The notes: generated by a model not told the origin, from the letters alone. 61,999 nucleotides of DNA from Nemertoderma westbladi (GCA_032718475.1 JAUCBJ010001495.1:1-61999), one strand, 5' to 3'; positions 50,346 through 60,714 are shown, counted from the first letter of the stretch. Numbers and translations are program-made.

Positions 50346-50670
50346 TGTAATGAGGGCCTTCTCCCTCCAACCCGGCTCTAGCACGGCTGCTATATTTGAA
50401 CTGTCAACAAAACAATACAGCAATAATAAGCATGATATTTATTACCAAAGTATAATATTAATAAGCAGAGAATAAGAATATGTGATTCACTTAACTGTAT
50501 AACAACCTACCGGTCAGCGGTCAACCGCTACCGGTACAAGCAGTAACCTACTTCGTATGGTACTGCAGTACTGCCTTCCTAGTCTGCTAGTTTACAACAT
50601 AACTACATACAACATAACATAACTGCACTCTGCATTCTTGGTACCGATCATACAGTACATTTCTATTACA
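50346..50670 (-). repeat. 3' LTR of retrotransposon 2
   Basis: A 325-bp LTR bounded by TGTAATGAGG and TTTCTATTACA, with 6-bp terminal inverted repeats TGTAAT/ATTACA. The adjacent minus-strand sequence AACGGGGCGGA is the probable polypurine tract. Confidence 0.95.
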
Positions 50671-50971
50671 TCCGCCCCGTTATAAAAAGATCGACCCGAT
50701 CTTTACAATAATAAAATAAATGAAATACATAATTAAATTAAATCATAAGTCACCAACAAATTTACTTTCAGTTTCGAAAATTCCAATGTTAACTATCAAC
50801 ACCTTAATTATTATAACCAAAGATAAAAAAAAATACACATATACCCAATTCAACAATTAATAATTGCATCATTATTTCGTTATTATTACATTTTGTTATA
50901 CACCAATTAATGAATTATTCTTACAAACAACAAAAAAAAACTAAAAATATTACTAATTTATTTATTATCCC

Positions 50972-52294
50972 TCAATCTTCACAAAACCATAATTCTGAAT
51001 CCGGTTCACCTTCTAACCCAACACAATGAAAATGGAACCATTCTAAACAACCATCGCACCCAACCATTGATGGTCCTTCGTCAAACCATGGAATACCGCA
51101 TATGGGGCACGGTAAAACATATGTTTCACCATCAAAAGGTGGATTTTCCGTGCTGCGTGCAGCGTCTACTTCACGTCCTAATACTGCGTCAGTCGGACGT
51201 GGAGTAATGGTTTCATTTGTGTGTAGTGATGGTAAGTAAGGACCTACTCGCAATCTGACGTCATCTCGACTTATCGTTTTCGTTTTAGAATCTCTCATTC
51301 CACCAATTTTAACATTCTTTGAGTCCAATTCTACAACTCTAAATGGTTCAGAAAACTTTGGAGCAAGTTTCCTATCTGTCCCGGTTAAATCACTGTGATG
51401 TCTACACCACACGAGATCACCAACTTTAATTAGTTCGTCACGTACATTCTTATTATAATTTCGTCTCTGTGTCAACTGTGCTCTGCCTATGCATTCCTTC
51501 GCCAATTTCCAAATCTCCGTCATCTGTTCACCTATTATCTGGGCTCGCTCATCAGGTTTAATATTATTTGATGTCCTTATAATCAAGTTACCTACGGGAC
51601 GTCTAGCTTCATAACCATGTAATGTATAAAAAGGTGTTTGGTTCGTCGACGTGTGAATTGTATTATTATATGCAAATTGCGTCATTAATAACAATTCGTC
51701 CCAATTCCTCGACTTGTGATCTGTCAATGTCCGTAAGAGTCTAATGACAGTCTGAATAGTCCGTTCAGCCAACCCATCAGCCTGTGGATGGTATGGGACT
51801 GTGAATGTCTTCAATGATCTACATCGTTTCGTAATTTCATCTATTAACGTCGACCTAAAATTCGGTCCTTGATCTGATAATAATAATTCTGGTGCACCAA
51901 ATCTCAACACAATTCGATTAATAAATGCACTAGCTGTTTCAGCAGCTGTTGAATTAAATAAAGGCACAAATTCACAATATTTACTTAAATAATCAACAAA
52001 AATACCAATGTACTGGTAATTATTAAATGTGGGTCTAAAAGGTCCAAGTAGATCTACACCAACTCGTTCAAATGGGCGATCTACTTGAATAGATTCCATC
52101 TCATATTTATTTCGAATATCTCTACACGTAGCACAAATATGACAACTCTTATAAAATTTATCAACATCGCTTACATGCCTCTCCAATAATAAAATCGAAG
52201 CATTGTATTGTACATCTTGGAGGTCGCAAAATGACCAGCTGAACAATTTTTGTGATATGCCTCTAGTAACACTGTCCGTAAACAACGTGGTCAC
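50972..52294 (-). pseudogene. Integrase of retrotransposon 2 with C-terminal PHD-like finger
   Basis: About 440 codons. The frame carries CHICATC (the Cys pair of the HHCC module), the DDE catalytic core (DLLGPF, LSDQGPNF, then HPQADGLAERT), a C-terminal DNA-binding region and, in the last ~45 residues, a zinc finger with the order Cys-x2-Cys, Cys-x2-Cys, His-x2-Cys, then Trp-x-Cys, matching the first seven ligands of a PHD finger (CPIC, CDGC, FHFHC, WFC). The reading ends Cys-Glu-Asp-stop, and the TGA falls exactly where the eighth ligand is expected. The two His of the HHCC module are in another frame at about 52195-52250, so two compensating frameshifts lie there. Chromodomain-type readers at this position direct insertion in other Ty3/gypsy elements; a similar role is inferred. 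Confidence 0.85.
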
Positions 52295-53780
52295 TAACTG
52301 TAAGTAAATTAACTTTAAGTTGACCTTTTACATGTTGTTTATAATAAAGCACATCATCATGTAATTCGTAAAACTGTGCTTCAGCTGTGATACGATAACA
52401 TTCTTTCTTATTTTCAGGTAAAATACCGTCACTTAAATATATCATTAAAGGTTTGAGTTCAACATCTTGCAACTGTTTAATTCCTATATCTACCTTTAAT
52501 GGCACTGTTTCTAGAACATTGATTTCTACACTATCTACACACACCTCTGAATCTACTTCTCGTTGTATGGTCTCTATGGGACACTTGCCAAATTCTTTAT
52601 CTGGACAACACAATGGCGCCAATCTACTCATAGCATCAGCGTCTTTGTGTTTTGCACCTGGACGATATCTAATTTCACAATTAAATTGTGTTAACCACAT
52701 CGCCCATCGCGCTAATCTACCTTCTAAATGTTTTGCAGTTAATAAATAAGTTAATGCACTGTGATCAGTATAAACAATAAATCTGCGTCCATACAAATAA
52801 GGACGGAAATGTTTTACAGCCCAAATAACACCTAAACATTCCAAATGACTGATACCATAATTTACTTCGCTCCCATGCAACACTCGTGAAGCATATGCCA
52901 CTGGTTGCGGTTTATTATTACTGTTCAATTGAGCTAAAATTGCTCCTAGTCCTGTATGACATGCATCTGTGTGTAAATAAAAATCATTATCAAAATCGGG
53001 GTGAATCAAACAAGGAGTGTTCGTAAGTGCTTGTTTGATATCAATAAATGCACTCTGCTGTGCAGAACCCCACACAAAAGTAGTACTGTTTTTCATTAAT
53101 TCAGTCATCGGTCGTAATCTATGAGCACAATGTGGTATGTAAATACGGTAATATGAGGCTAAACCTGTATAACAACGCACATCCTTTTTACACTTAGGTT
53201 CGCTCAAATCTAACAATTTTTGCACAGTTTCAATATCTGGTTGCCTTCCATTAATATCTACAGTATGACCCAAATACGTAATTCGAGACATTATAAAATA
53301 GCATTTCTTTAACTTCAACTTAATACCAATACGACCTAGGGCTTGCAATACCTCATCTAATCGATGGTTATGCTCAGAAATCGTATAAGCCCATACTAAA
53401 ATGTCATCTAAATAAACTAAACAAGTAATAAATTGTAACCCTGTTAAAGCTGTGTCCATCACACGCTGCCATGTCGGGGGCGCGTTTATTAATCCAAACG
53501 GCATACGTTTGAATTGATATGACCCTTTGTGAGTTGCAAACGCCGTTTTACATCGATCTTGAGGTGCCATCTCTACTGTCCAATACGCCGAATATGCATC
53601 TAAAACCGTAAAATACATTCGTTTCGAATCATGCGGGGAAGAACCAATACAATCCATTAAATCGTTTATTGACGGAAGGGATAAACATCTTTCCGAGTTA
53701 CAGCATTTAATGGTCGATAATCGATGCAAAATCTGAGATTGCCATCCTTCTTTAACGCAAATACCGTTTGAAACTGCCAT
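52263..53780 (-). pseudogene. RT (C-terminal part) and RNase H of retrotransposon 2
   Basis: From about 53700 downwards the frame gives the RT palm and thumb with KRMPFGL and YLDD, a connection domain, RNase H (TDACHTGLGA, LECLGVIWAVKHF, TDHSALTYLL) and the region before the integrase. It ends at a stop at 52263 just before the integrase zinc module. The first 25 or so codons are out of phase with the RT reading and do not belong to the protein. The continuation upstream is in the frame of 53666-54454. Confidence 0.88.
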
Positions 53781-54454
53781 AGACTCACTGCCGGCTCGAT
53801 AACATCCTGCTCGAGCATTGCGTTTATGTGTTTTTCAACCATAGGCCATTGTGACCTTGGTGTCCGATTCCCCTTTATTTGTATGGGTTTACTATTACCA
53901 GTATCTATATGATGTTGGACTCTATGAATACGACCTAAATCAAGATCATCCTGAGCGAATATATTTGCGTTGCTATACAACAGCTTCTTCACATTTTCTT
54001 TCTCATCTTCAGTTGCTCCACTGTCTATCTGTAACTTTGAGTTAAATTCTTCTTCTGTCCATGGTTCTCTGTACTTATTATCTTCCTCGACTGGACATGA
54101 CATTACATTATAGTCATCTTCATCTTCATCAAGTAAAACTTCATCACCAGTATTTATGTAATTTACTTCCCCCAATTTTTTATGTTTATTTATTGACACT
54201 GGAACTGACAATGGATTTAATAATTGAATAGGAATTCGAAAGTGTTCATCTGGACTCGATATTGATCGTGCTGCAGCTATGGAGTGTCGTTTAGTAAGTT
54301 TGTTAGCCTGTTCAAATAAAACTGCATTATAATTATTTTCAGGCATTGTGTCAAGTTGCCCTGTAACCAACATTCGACTTCGAGCAGGAATCGTAACTAT
54401 TTCATTACACCAAACAGTAGCAATTTCGGACTCACCAATTGATCTAGTTATCAT
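53666..54454 (-). pseudogene. Protease-RT linker and RT N-terminal part of retrotransposon 2
   Basis: About 262 codons ending in the RT finger motifs (ALKKDGNLRFCIDYRPLN) and then YPF, after which the frame is lost by a single-step shift near 53690. The palm continues in the next frame. Residues before the RT form an acidic linker typical of the protease-RT junction. Confidence 0.85.
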
Positions 54455-54477
54455 CTCTGCTGGTATTTGTTTACCAT

Positions 54478-54690
54478 CTATGCTATATCATCAGGATTAG
54501 TCAAATCCATCATACACCTAAATCCTGCCATTAAATCTAATCCAATCAAAATGTCATATTTACAATATGAGTCAAGTAATAGATCAACTTCATGAGTTAT
54601 ATCACCTAATTTCAATGGAACTGTAACCACACCTGCAATGTCTAAAGGATGACCTGAAGCAGACTTTGGTGCAAAGGGTGGTTGCCCCAT
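54478..54690 (-). pseudogene. Protease C-terminal half of retrotransposon 2
   Basis: A short frame with the second retropepsin motif (DILIGLD). It is separated from the active-site half (end of the Gag frame) by a tandem run of TTAATAAC-like repeats at 54725-54765 that brings in stop codons, and it is in a different frame from both neighbours. Confidence 0.7.
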
Positions 54691-54749
54691 CTTAAATTTA
54701 CTCTTCTTTTTCTTCTGTAACTTATAAAGTTAATTAAGTTATTAAGTTA

Positions 54750-56189
54750 TTAAGTTGATTTCTGCATTAGTGAAATTTCACTTCCACTGTCTATGAGAGC
54801 TTTGAATGTATTTCCTTGTATTTCGATAGAAACTACAGCCCGTCTGAGATATTGCCCAGCGAATCTACTTCCATTAGCTTTACTGTTATCAACCGAAATT
54901 CTGGCAGAATCTGCCTCTGTTGCTTTGATTTGTTCTTCCTTAATTTCACGGAAATCATCTTTATGTATTTTCAAATCATCCTGACCAACTTGAACTAAAT
55001 TACATTTCACATGTTTATTATCCATACTATTAACATAACTAAATGAATTTCTATTTGTATCTCTCAGTTTAGTATCATCACTGCTACTATTTTTCCATTT
55101 TCCTTGTGTACAATCTTTAGCTTTATGGCCTGTTTTCTGGCATTTATAACATAATGTAGGTGCTCTACAATCTTTAATTTGGTGGTTAGTTCTTCCACAA
55201 TTATAGCAAGCATTATTATTTTGTTTAGTATTTAATGATTCGGGTTTATTTTCTGGAATTCTAGAATTATATGAATTGGTTCTATTTCCTTTCCAATTGG
55301 AATTAACTGATGAAACATTTACCATACTATTTTGTATTGAGGACACTGACTGCATTCTTGGGTATTGAACATCTAATTCATATGCCTGTTGTAATAAATC
55401 TTTCCAAGAAGATCCAACATTAATTCGTCGCCAACCTCTTAAACGCCCACTTATTTCATTTCGCACATTTCCAGCAAAGAAATCTTGGAAAATTTCTTGT
55501 TCACCATCACCACTATGATCCTCACGTCGCCGCCGAACTGCAATCATAAAACGCTCTACAAATTCTGGTAATGTTTCATTTAAACCTTGCTTACATTGTG
55601 CAATGTCTGCTACAACATTACGTTTATGATCTCCTAAAATTTGAATAATAGCCCTCTTCATACTTTCATAATCTATTCTATCTCTGGGTTCTAAAGTTTC
55701 ATCTAACATTGAATGTAATCTACCTATTTTAACTAGAAGTCTATTCTTTCTTTCTTCCATTGGTACTTGCGAATCTATCATTATTCGCTCATAATATTCA
55801 CTAAACCAATCCTGGATGCTCATCTTTTTAGGATCAAAAGGAGGTATTTGCTCTGTTAACTTCGTAGAACGACTTGCCAAAGAACCCGTTGGTGCCTCAT
55901 CTGATCCAGGACCACCATCATCTCGACGACTTCTCGACAAGTTTAGCATCTGCTTCTCTCTAGCATCAGCTCGTCTGCATCTATCCTCCTCTTGTTGATG
56001 AATTTCTGCCATCATTGTAGAAAACATTTGATTTTGTTGCGGCATCATAGAATTAAACATTCGTAACATCATGTTGGACTGCTTATCTTCACCTACTGCC
56101 ATCTCATCAGCTTCCCCGGACTGATATTCATCGTCGTCCTTGCCGGTTCCGCCAACTGCTCCACGCTCATTGTCCCTTCGTTTTGGCAT
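54750..56189 (-). CDS. gag: Gag of retrotransposon 2, fused to the start of the protease
   Basis: Starts at ATG 56187-56189 and runs 479 codons. It has an acidic, Met/Gln-rich N-terminus, a capsid region (about 110-290), two CCHC knuckles at about 328-341 and 347-360 (CYNCGRTNHQIKDC and CYKCQKTGHKAKDC), then the retropepsin active-site motif LIDSGSEISLM at about 465-475. The frame ends shortly after at the repeat-generated stops. Gag and protease share a frame, so no shift is needed between them. Confidence 0.9.
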   Translation of the reverse strand: MPKRRDNERGAVGGTGKDDDEYQSGEADEMAVGEDKQSNMMLRMFNSMMPQQNQMFSTMMAEIHQQEEDRCRRADAREKQMLNLSRSRRDDGGPGSDEAPTGSLASRSTKLTEQIPPFDPKKMSIQDWFSEYYERIMIDSQVPMEERKNRLLVKIGRLHSMLDETLEPRDRIDYESMKRAIIQILGDHKRNVVADIAQCKQGLNETLPEFVERFMIAVRRRREDHSGDGEQEIFQDFFAGNVRNEISGRLRGWRRINVGSSWKDLLQQAYELDVQYPRMQSVSSIQNSMVNVSSVNSNWKGNRTNSYNSRIPENKPESLNTKQNNNACYNCGRTNHQIKDCRAPTLCYKCQKTGHKAKDCTQGKWKNSSSDDTKLRDTNRNSFSYVNSMDNKHVKCNLVQVGQDDLKIHKDDFREIKEEQIKATEADSARISVDNSKANGSRFAGQYLRRAVVSIEIQGNTFKALIDSGSEISLMQKST

Positions 56190-56390
56190 CTTTTTATTTT
56201 TTTTTAACAGATTCCTGATTTTTATTAGCTATCTCTACTTCTTTATGATAAACGTCCCTTACATGTTTAGGAGTCTGCCTAGTTATCCTACATTTCCAAT
56301 CCAGGTTTAAATTAGTGAATTTATCTGCAGTCGCTTTAGTGCTTACCTTCTTTTAACCTTCTAACTTCATACAGCAATTCGCCATACCTG

Positions 56391-56404
56391 TGGTGGGACC
56401 TCCA
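56391..56404 (-). other. Primer-binding site of retrotransposon 2
   Basis: Directly next to the 5' LTR, the minus strand reads TGGAGGTCCCACCA, starting with the TGG expected for a tRNA 3' end. I do not assign the tRNA. Confidence 0.65.
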
Positions 56405-56730
56405 TGTAATGAGGGCCTTCTCCCTCCAACCCGGCTCCTAGCACGGCTGCTATATTTGAACTGTCAACAAAACAATACAGCAATAATAAGCATGATATTT
56501 ATTACCAAAGTATAATATTAATAAGCAGAGAATAAGAATATGTGATTCACTTAACTGTATAACAACCTACCGGTCAGCGGTCAACCACTACCGGTACAAG
56601 CAGTAACCTACTTCGTATGGTACTACAGTACTGCCTTCCTAGTCTGCTAGTATACAACATAACTACATACAACATAACATAACTGCACTCTGTATTCTTG
56701 GTACCGATCATACAGTACATTTCTATTACA
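56405..56730 (-). repeat. 5' LTR of retrotransposon 2
   Basis: A 326-bp LTR, the counterpart of 50346-50670, with one inserted C in GGCTCCTAGC. It contains the element's promoter region. Confidence 0.95.
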
Positions 56731-56810
56731 GTTACCGCTAATCATTCAGTCATTGGCACGGTACACCGTATTGCTGTACTGCCGTTGTAGTGCGCACCGT
56801 AGGTACCACC

Positions 56811-58612
56811 CATGGCCTACTACACACAGGCCATGACAAGGACATTGCTGTGAAATTAGCGTAGGCTGACTGTGCTGATTATGGTACTGTCAGACTGTGG
56901 TACCTAAGCTATATACTGTTAGGTATATTGCTGTATTGCAGTATTGGGGTGGGGTTAGGAATAATCCATTTGTTTTAGCATTGAACTGTTGAATCCCCTT
57001 ATTTATTATAAAACCATTGGAAATATTCGCAAATGCCGCTCCATTACTGTCTGAAACGCTCCCGACAGTCCGATGTATCTGGACCCGAGCAGCCGAGTTG
57101 CTTCAAGAGGTGATTAACGGGGAAATACTACGGAATTGCTTGTTTGTCAGTACGATTCTATTTGGGTATTTACTACACTCAGACACTGGGAATACGGCGG
57201 TCGGTCAGATCGTAATGCGGGCCACTGCCAAGTTCCTCATGCCTCACTCCGGTCACCCACCTTGGAGTGCGGTGGGAAGAGTCCCACTTACTGACTTACG
57301 TCGACGACTGGACGAATCGACGAGGATTGCGATCTGGGTTTCGTGGCGGCCCGGATCCTGGGATCGCCTGGGGGAAATGGTTGAACGTTGGGCAGACGTT
57401 ATCGCACTGGATTACGTTCTCTGTGACGTGAAAGTGTGAAGCGAATTCGTTGTCGAATTGGGTCGGAAGCTGAGGGAATTCTACTGTTCTACGGGAGTAA
57501 ACCGCAGCGGTCCGGTGACTACAGATGGATACTACTGGGATAAGCAGGTATTTCGATCGAGTTTCTCGTATTCTCGATGCTCGAGGCGGATAGAGAGTTG
57601 GTTGTGTTGGGCGGTGTTGTTCACTTCTATCAAACATATTAAATAATTGGTAAAATAATAAAAACACACCAGATATAGATACTGAGCTTATGGTAAAGAG
57701 ATAGGCCGAACTTAGGTATTTGATTTCAAGATAGAACTGGACGCAATAAAAATTCATCCCTCTCCAGGGGAAATTGGACGCAAATAACAACAGCTGATTA
57801 CTCTCAAAAATAAAACTGTAACCTGTTCTATTGTGTTTACTTTATTGTTTTGGTTAAAATAACGTGCCACTTTAACCTGCTCCTTTCCCAAAATTGAGAA
57901 ATTAATATTGAGGCGTGATATTAATTCGCCAAGATGGGATTTGCGTCCAGTCCCACCCCCCTCCTATCTCTTGATTTCACTAAAAAATAGAATACATTGC
58001 ATTTTACTGTTATAATTGCTGTATTGAATAAAATAATTAATTTATTGTTTATTAAACCGTGCTAAGCACGTTGAACTGGAGCTCTAACAATTCCCCACTA
58101 GCGGCAGACAGGAACTGTAAAAGTCTCTGTAGAATTTCTATTTAAGCAATGCTCTTAGGTAACTACTACTAAATTTCAGATGAATCTGATCGTTGGTTCT
58201 ATAATTACAGCTATTTTTACGTTTCTGTTAATTCGCCCCGCCCCTAGCGGCAGACCGGGGAACTGTAGAAGTCTGTCTGTGTGTAGAATTTCTAAATTTT
58301 TTATAGACTACATGTGTACCAAGTTTGGTTCCATTTCATCCATGATTGACCGACTTATTAGCGTTCAAACATTCCTGCCACAAACACAGCCAGAGGCAGC
58401 CACAAACGAATAAAAGCTGCAGGAACTCGAGCGATAATTAATTTATTAATTATGAAATACTGTTTCAATTAAATTCTCTACGAAAATCTAGTCATCTTCT
58501 TTTAAATATGGACCCTGCATTCATGGAAAATATAATATTTGATAATTCATCAGTCAGCCTACGCTAATTTCACAGCAAAGTCCTTGTCATGGCCTGTGTG
58601 TAGTAGGCCATG
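56811..58612. mobile_element. 1.8-kb TIR DNA transposon, non-autonomous, 8-bp target duplication
   Basis: 60-bp terminal inverted repeats (56811-56870 and 58553-58612) differ at one base. Flanks carry GTACCACC at 56803-56810 and 58613-58620, and the empty site in copy B at 60176-60183 has it once (a 10-bp duplication with a 1-bp shorter TIR is formally equivalent). Each TIR starts with its own small hairpin (CATGGCCT ... AGGCCATG within 25 bp). An 8-bp duplication suits hAT-, Merlin- or Mutator-type transposases, but the ends do not let me choose. No transposase is present. Inside are a GC-richer block (about 57030-57610) and two copies of a CTAGCGGCAGAC-containing motif (58097-58140 and 58238-58293). 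Confidence 0.88.
56993..57439 (+). other. Unrecognised open frame in the GC-rich core of the TIR transposon
   Basis: The frame is open for about 148 codons from the stop at 56990 to the one at 57437. There is no ATG near its upstream end, so it is either an exon-like fragment or chance. The product has a hydrophobic stretch (LFVSTILFGYLL) and a Trp/Arg-rich C-terminal part. I recognise no family. The block is compositionally unlike the AT-rich flanks, which fits captured sequence. A long frame on the other strand (57296-57790) is likely a shadow. Confidence 0.3.
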
Positions 58613-58853
58613 GTACCACCCTACTACCGGTACTGGCTGACCGCGTGACCGGTGGCAACTAGCACTTCAGCACTTGCACAGCAACAGCACTACCGGCGAT
58701 ACACAGGTTGAAATTTATGTAGAGTTTGCTCAACAGTACAGATATAAAATAGTTATCTAAATTATATATATTACTATTGACAAGTATTGAAATATATACC
58801 GTTATTCGTGTTATCAGTATTTGCAACATCTGACATTGAAGAGGTGAGAGAAG

Positions 58854-59159
58854 ATGAATACCGGCACTCAACAAAACCAACGCTTATCACAGGTCGGTAT
58901 GGTTACCTCGAAACCGGCGCGACTGTCCACTCGAATACAACTTCAAAACACAAACGCCAACAATAAACTGAAAGCGAATCGAACGTCTTCAGAAGAATCT
59001 GTCATTGGGACGAAGAAAAGGAAGCCGAAACCACGGGAATGGACCACAGCTAAGATTGAATGCTCCCATTGTCAGAGTTCCTGGACCGAAATTGAAACAC
59101 CAATTGCCGATGGGCTTGATCTCTCAAACCAAAACTTCCTCTGCGGGGTTTGCGCGGCA
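58854..59159 (+). CDS. Copy A small zinc-binding-type protein, exon 1
   Basis: Starts at ATG 58854 after a purine-rich leader (GAAGAGGTGAGAGAAG). The 102 codons give a polar Gln/Asn/Thr-rich N-terminus, a basic patch KKRKPKPR at 54-61 resembling a nuclear localisation signal, and a possible zinc ribbon with Cys70, Cys73, Cys97 and Cys100 (CSHC ... CGVC). The exon ends in phase 0 at a good donor (GGCA/GTAAAG at 59160). The unspliced frame would run to 59312, but its tail is encoded by AT-rich intron. I recognise no family. The gene is part of a repeated unit, so a transposon-encoded protein is possible. Confidence 0.65.
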
Positions 59160-59254
59160 GTAAAGATTGAAAGTCTGGAAGCTGGCATCCCTAGGTATTA
59201 TTATTATAAAGAGCGTCAGCCTGCGTTTAATAAATATATTTTAATACAAAACAG
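59160..59254 (+). other. 95-nt intron of the copy A gene
   Basis: GTAAAG donor, AT-rich interior, TACAAAACAG acceptor. Removing it (95 nt, not a multiple of 3) moves translation to a frame with 41 coherent codons. The same sites exist in copy B. Confidence 0.6.
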
Positions 59255-59380
59255 GTGGAACGCAAAGAGGCTTATAATGAAGACGAGTACTGCATTGATT
59301 ATATTCCTATAAACCACCTGGCTTTGCATATTGAACGTGCGTTTGGAAATAAGTTCGTGCTACCCTTCCGTGGGTGGTAG
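59255..59380 (+). CDS. Copy A small zinc-binding-type protein, exon 2
   Basis: In phase 0 this exon gives 41 codons to TAG 59378-59380. It has an acidic start (AYNEDEYC) followed by an amphipathic segment and the end FVLPFRGW, a far more protein-like reading than the unspliced frame. With exon 1 the product is 143 residues. Copy B differs here by two residues and one silent change. Confidence 0.62.
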   Translation: MERKEAYNEDEYCIDYIPINHLALHIERAFGNKFVLPFRGW

Positions 59381-59398
59381 ATGTCGCGGTTATGTATT

Positions 59399-59422
59399 GG
59401 TGGGTGGGGGAGGGGGGGGGGT
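59399..59422 (+). repeat. G-rich tract downstream of the copy A gene
   Basis: GGTGGGTGGGGGAGGG followed by more G offers at least four G-runs with 1-nt loops, so a G-quadruplex is possible. It is repeated in copy B at 60954-60978 with small length differences. Confidence 0.8.
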
Positions 59423-59552
59423 GCAGATTAAAAGGGGTGAACACGTACTGTCCCCCTTTCTTTGATTAATTGGTGGTGTGGGTTAATCTCTCATAACCTG
59501 ATTTTGTGATACAGTCGCACAATTGTAATTTGTATCTCATAACTGGGCCTCG

Positions 59553-59729
59553 TGCTGCGCGAAGGCCCCACAAACGTGTCGTTCTGTCGTTTTTTTTTTC
59601 AGTATTTTATTTTAAACGTTAATAACTCGGCCAATCCTTGATGAAATCTATCCAAACTTGGTACACATGTTGTTTGGCAAAAGTTTGAAAATTTTCCAAG
59701 TAGAATTTGCGTGGGGCCTTCGTGCAGCA
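59553..59729. repeat. Foldback junction between copies A and B
   Basis: TGCTGCGCGAAGGCCCCAC (59553-59571) and its near complement GTGGGGCCTTCGTGCAGCA (59711-59729) face each other. Either they are the right end of copy A and the left end of copy B, or together they bound a 177-bp foldback element. A GGGCCT/AGGCCC hairpin lies within 59545-59568. Confidence 0.6.
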
Positions 59730-60408
59730 TCAGTGTAACTGAACTGTTATTGCAGTTATAATAAATTTATTTATCCAAATTTAAAATGCGTTAAATTATT
59801 ATTACTGTAGGATAAATCAGCTGGGTTTCTGACAAATTTTGCAATACATACATTTCCAATCTGCATGTACCATGTGTACCGGTACTGCTGTACTATCAGG
59901 CTGTACTCAATCCCTGAATCGAGAATCCTGCAATCAGTCAATACTGCAATACTGGTCAGCCGGTACCATACACTGCAGACATGCCATATCATGTAATCTA
60001 ATTAAACATGGCCCCGGAAACCCTTGCGGTGATTATAGTTTAGGCCTAATTAGCCCAGTACCGGCACCGGTAATAATAATATAATAGTTTAGATAGTTAC
60101 CACTAATCATTCAGTCATTGCTGCATTGGCACGGTACACCGTATTGCTGTACTGCCGTTGTAGTGCGCACCGTAGGTACCACCCTACTACCGGTACCGGC
60201 TGACCGTTGGCAACTAGCACTTCAGCACTTTCACAGCAACAGCACTACCGGCGATATACAGGTTGGAATTTATGTAGAGTTTGCTCAACAGTACAGATAT
60301 AAAATAGTTATCTAAATTATATATATTACTATTGACAAGTATTGAAATATATACAGTTATTCGTGTTATCAGTATTTGCAACATCTGACATTGAAGAGGT
60401 GAGAGAAG

Positions 60409-60714
60409 ATGAATACCGGCACTCAACAAAACCAACGCTTATCACAGGTCGGTATGGTTACCTCGAAACCGGCGCGACTGTCCACTCGAATACAACTTCA
60501 AAACACAAACGCCAACAATAAACTGAAAGCGAATCGAACGTCTTCAGAAGAATCTGTCATTGGGACGAAGAAAAGGAAGCCGAAACCACGGGAATGGATA
60601 ACAGCTAAGATTGAATGCTCCCATTGTCAGAGTTCTTGGACCGAAATTGAAACACCAATTGCCGGTGGGCTTGATCTCTCAAACCAAAACTTCCTCTGCG
60701 GGGTTTGCGCGGCA
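60409..60714 (+). CDS. Copy B small zinc-binding-type protein, exon 1
   Basis: The ATG, basic patch and all four cysteines are conserved with copy A. The protein differs at two places (Thr to Ile near 65, Asp to Gly near 86), with one silent change seen. It ends at the same GTAAAG donor. Its upstream 230 bp match copy A, where the TIR transposon sits just beyond. Confidence 0.65.

Larger units (their letters stand above)
50346..56730 (-). mobile_element. Ty3/gypsy LTR retrotransposon 2, frameshifted, with PHD-like finger
   Basis: LTRs at 50346-50670 and 56405-56730 are flanked by a 4-bp duplication GTTA (50342-50345 and 56731-56734). The undisturbed target reads AGATAGTTACC in copy B near 60091-60101. 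The order on the minus strand is 5' LTR, primer site, Gag with two CCHC knuckles, protease, RT, RNase H, integrase, PHD-like finger, 3' LTR. The LTRs differ by four substitutions and one indel, so the insertion is fairly young, yet the coding region is spread over at least five frames. The 215-nt leader (56190-56404) and 300-nt tail (50671-50971) are non-coding. Confidence 0.95.
49906..59579 (+). mobile_element. Repeat copy A (~1.5 kb) split by two nested insertions
   Basis: Pieces 49906-50345, 56731-56810 and 58621-59579 line up in order with the uninterrupted copy B at 59631-61140. The removed parts are retrotransposon 2 with one copy of its GTTA duplication, and a TIR transposon with one copy of GTACCACC. 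Near its ends lies a 19-bp inverted pair (GTGGGGCCTTCGTGCAGCA at 49986-50004; its near complement at 59553-59571), possibly the element's terminal repeats, although similarity to copy B extends about 80 bp further left. The unit carries a two-exon gene. Confidence 0.85.

Noticed and set aside
57296-57790. 164-codon minus-strand frame in the TIR transposon
   Set aside because: No ATG at its start, no domain, overlaps the equally uncertain plus-strand frame; probably a shadow of GC-rich sequence.
58659-58880. 73-codon minus-strand frame, also at 60214-60435
   Set aside because: Antisense to the leader of the two-exon gene; conserved only because the repeat is duplicated.
59195-59254. Alternative 60-nt intron (TAG/GTATTA donor) in the copy A gene
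   Set aside because: It leaves the frame unchanged and gives a poor C-terminus; the 95-nt intron from 59160 yields the coherent second exon.
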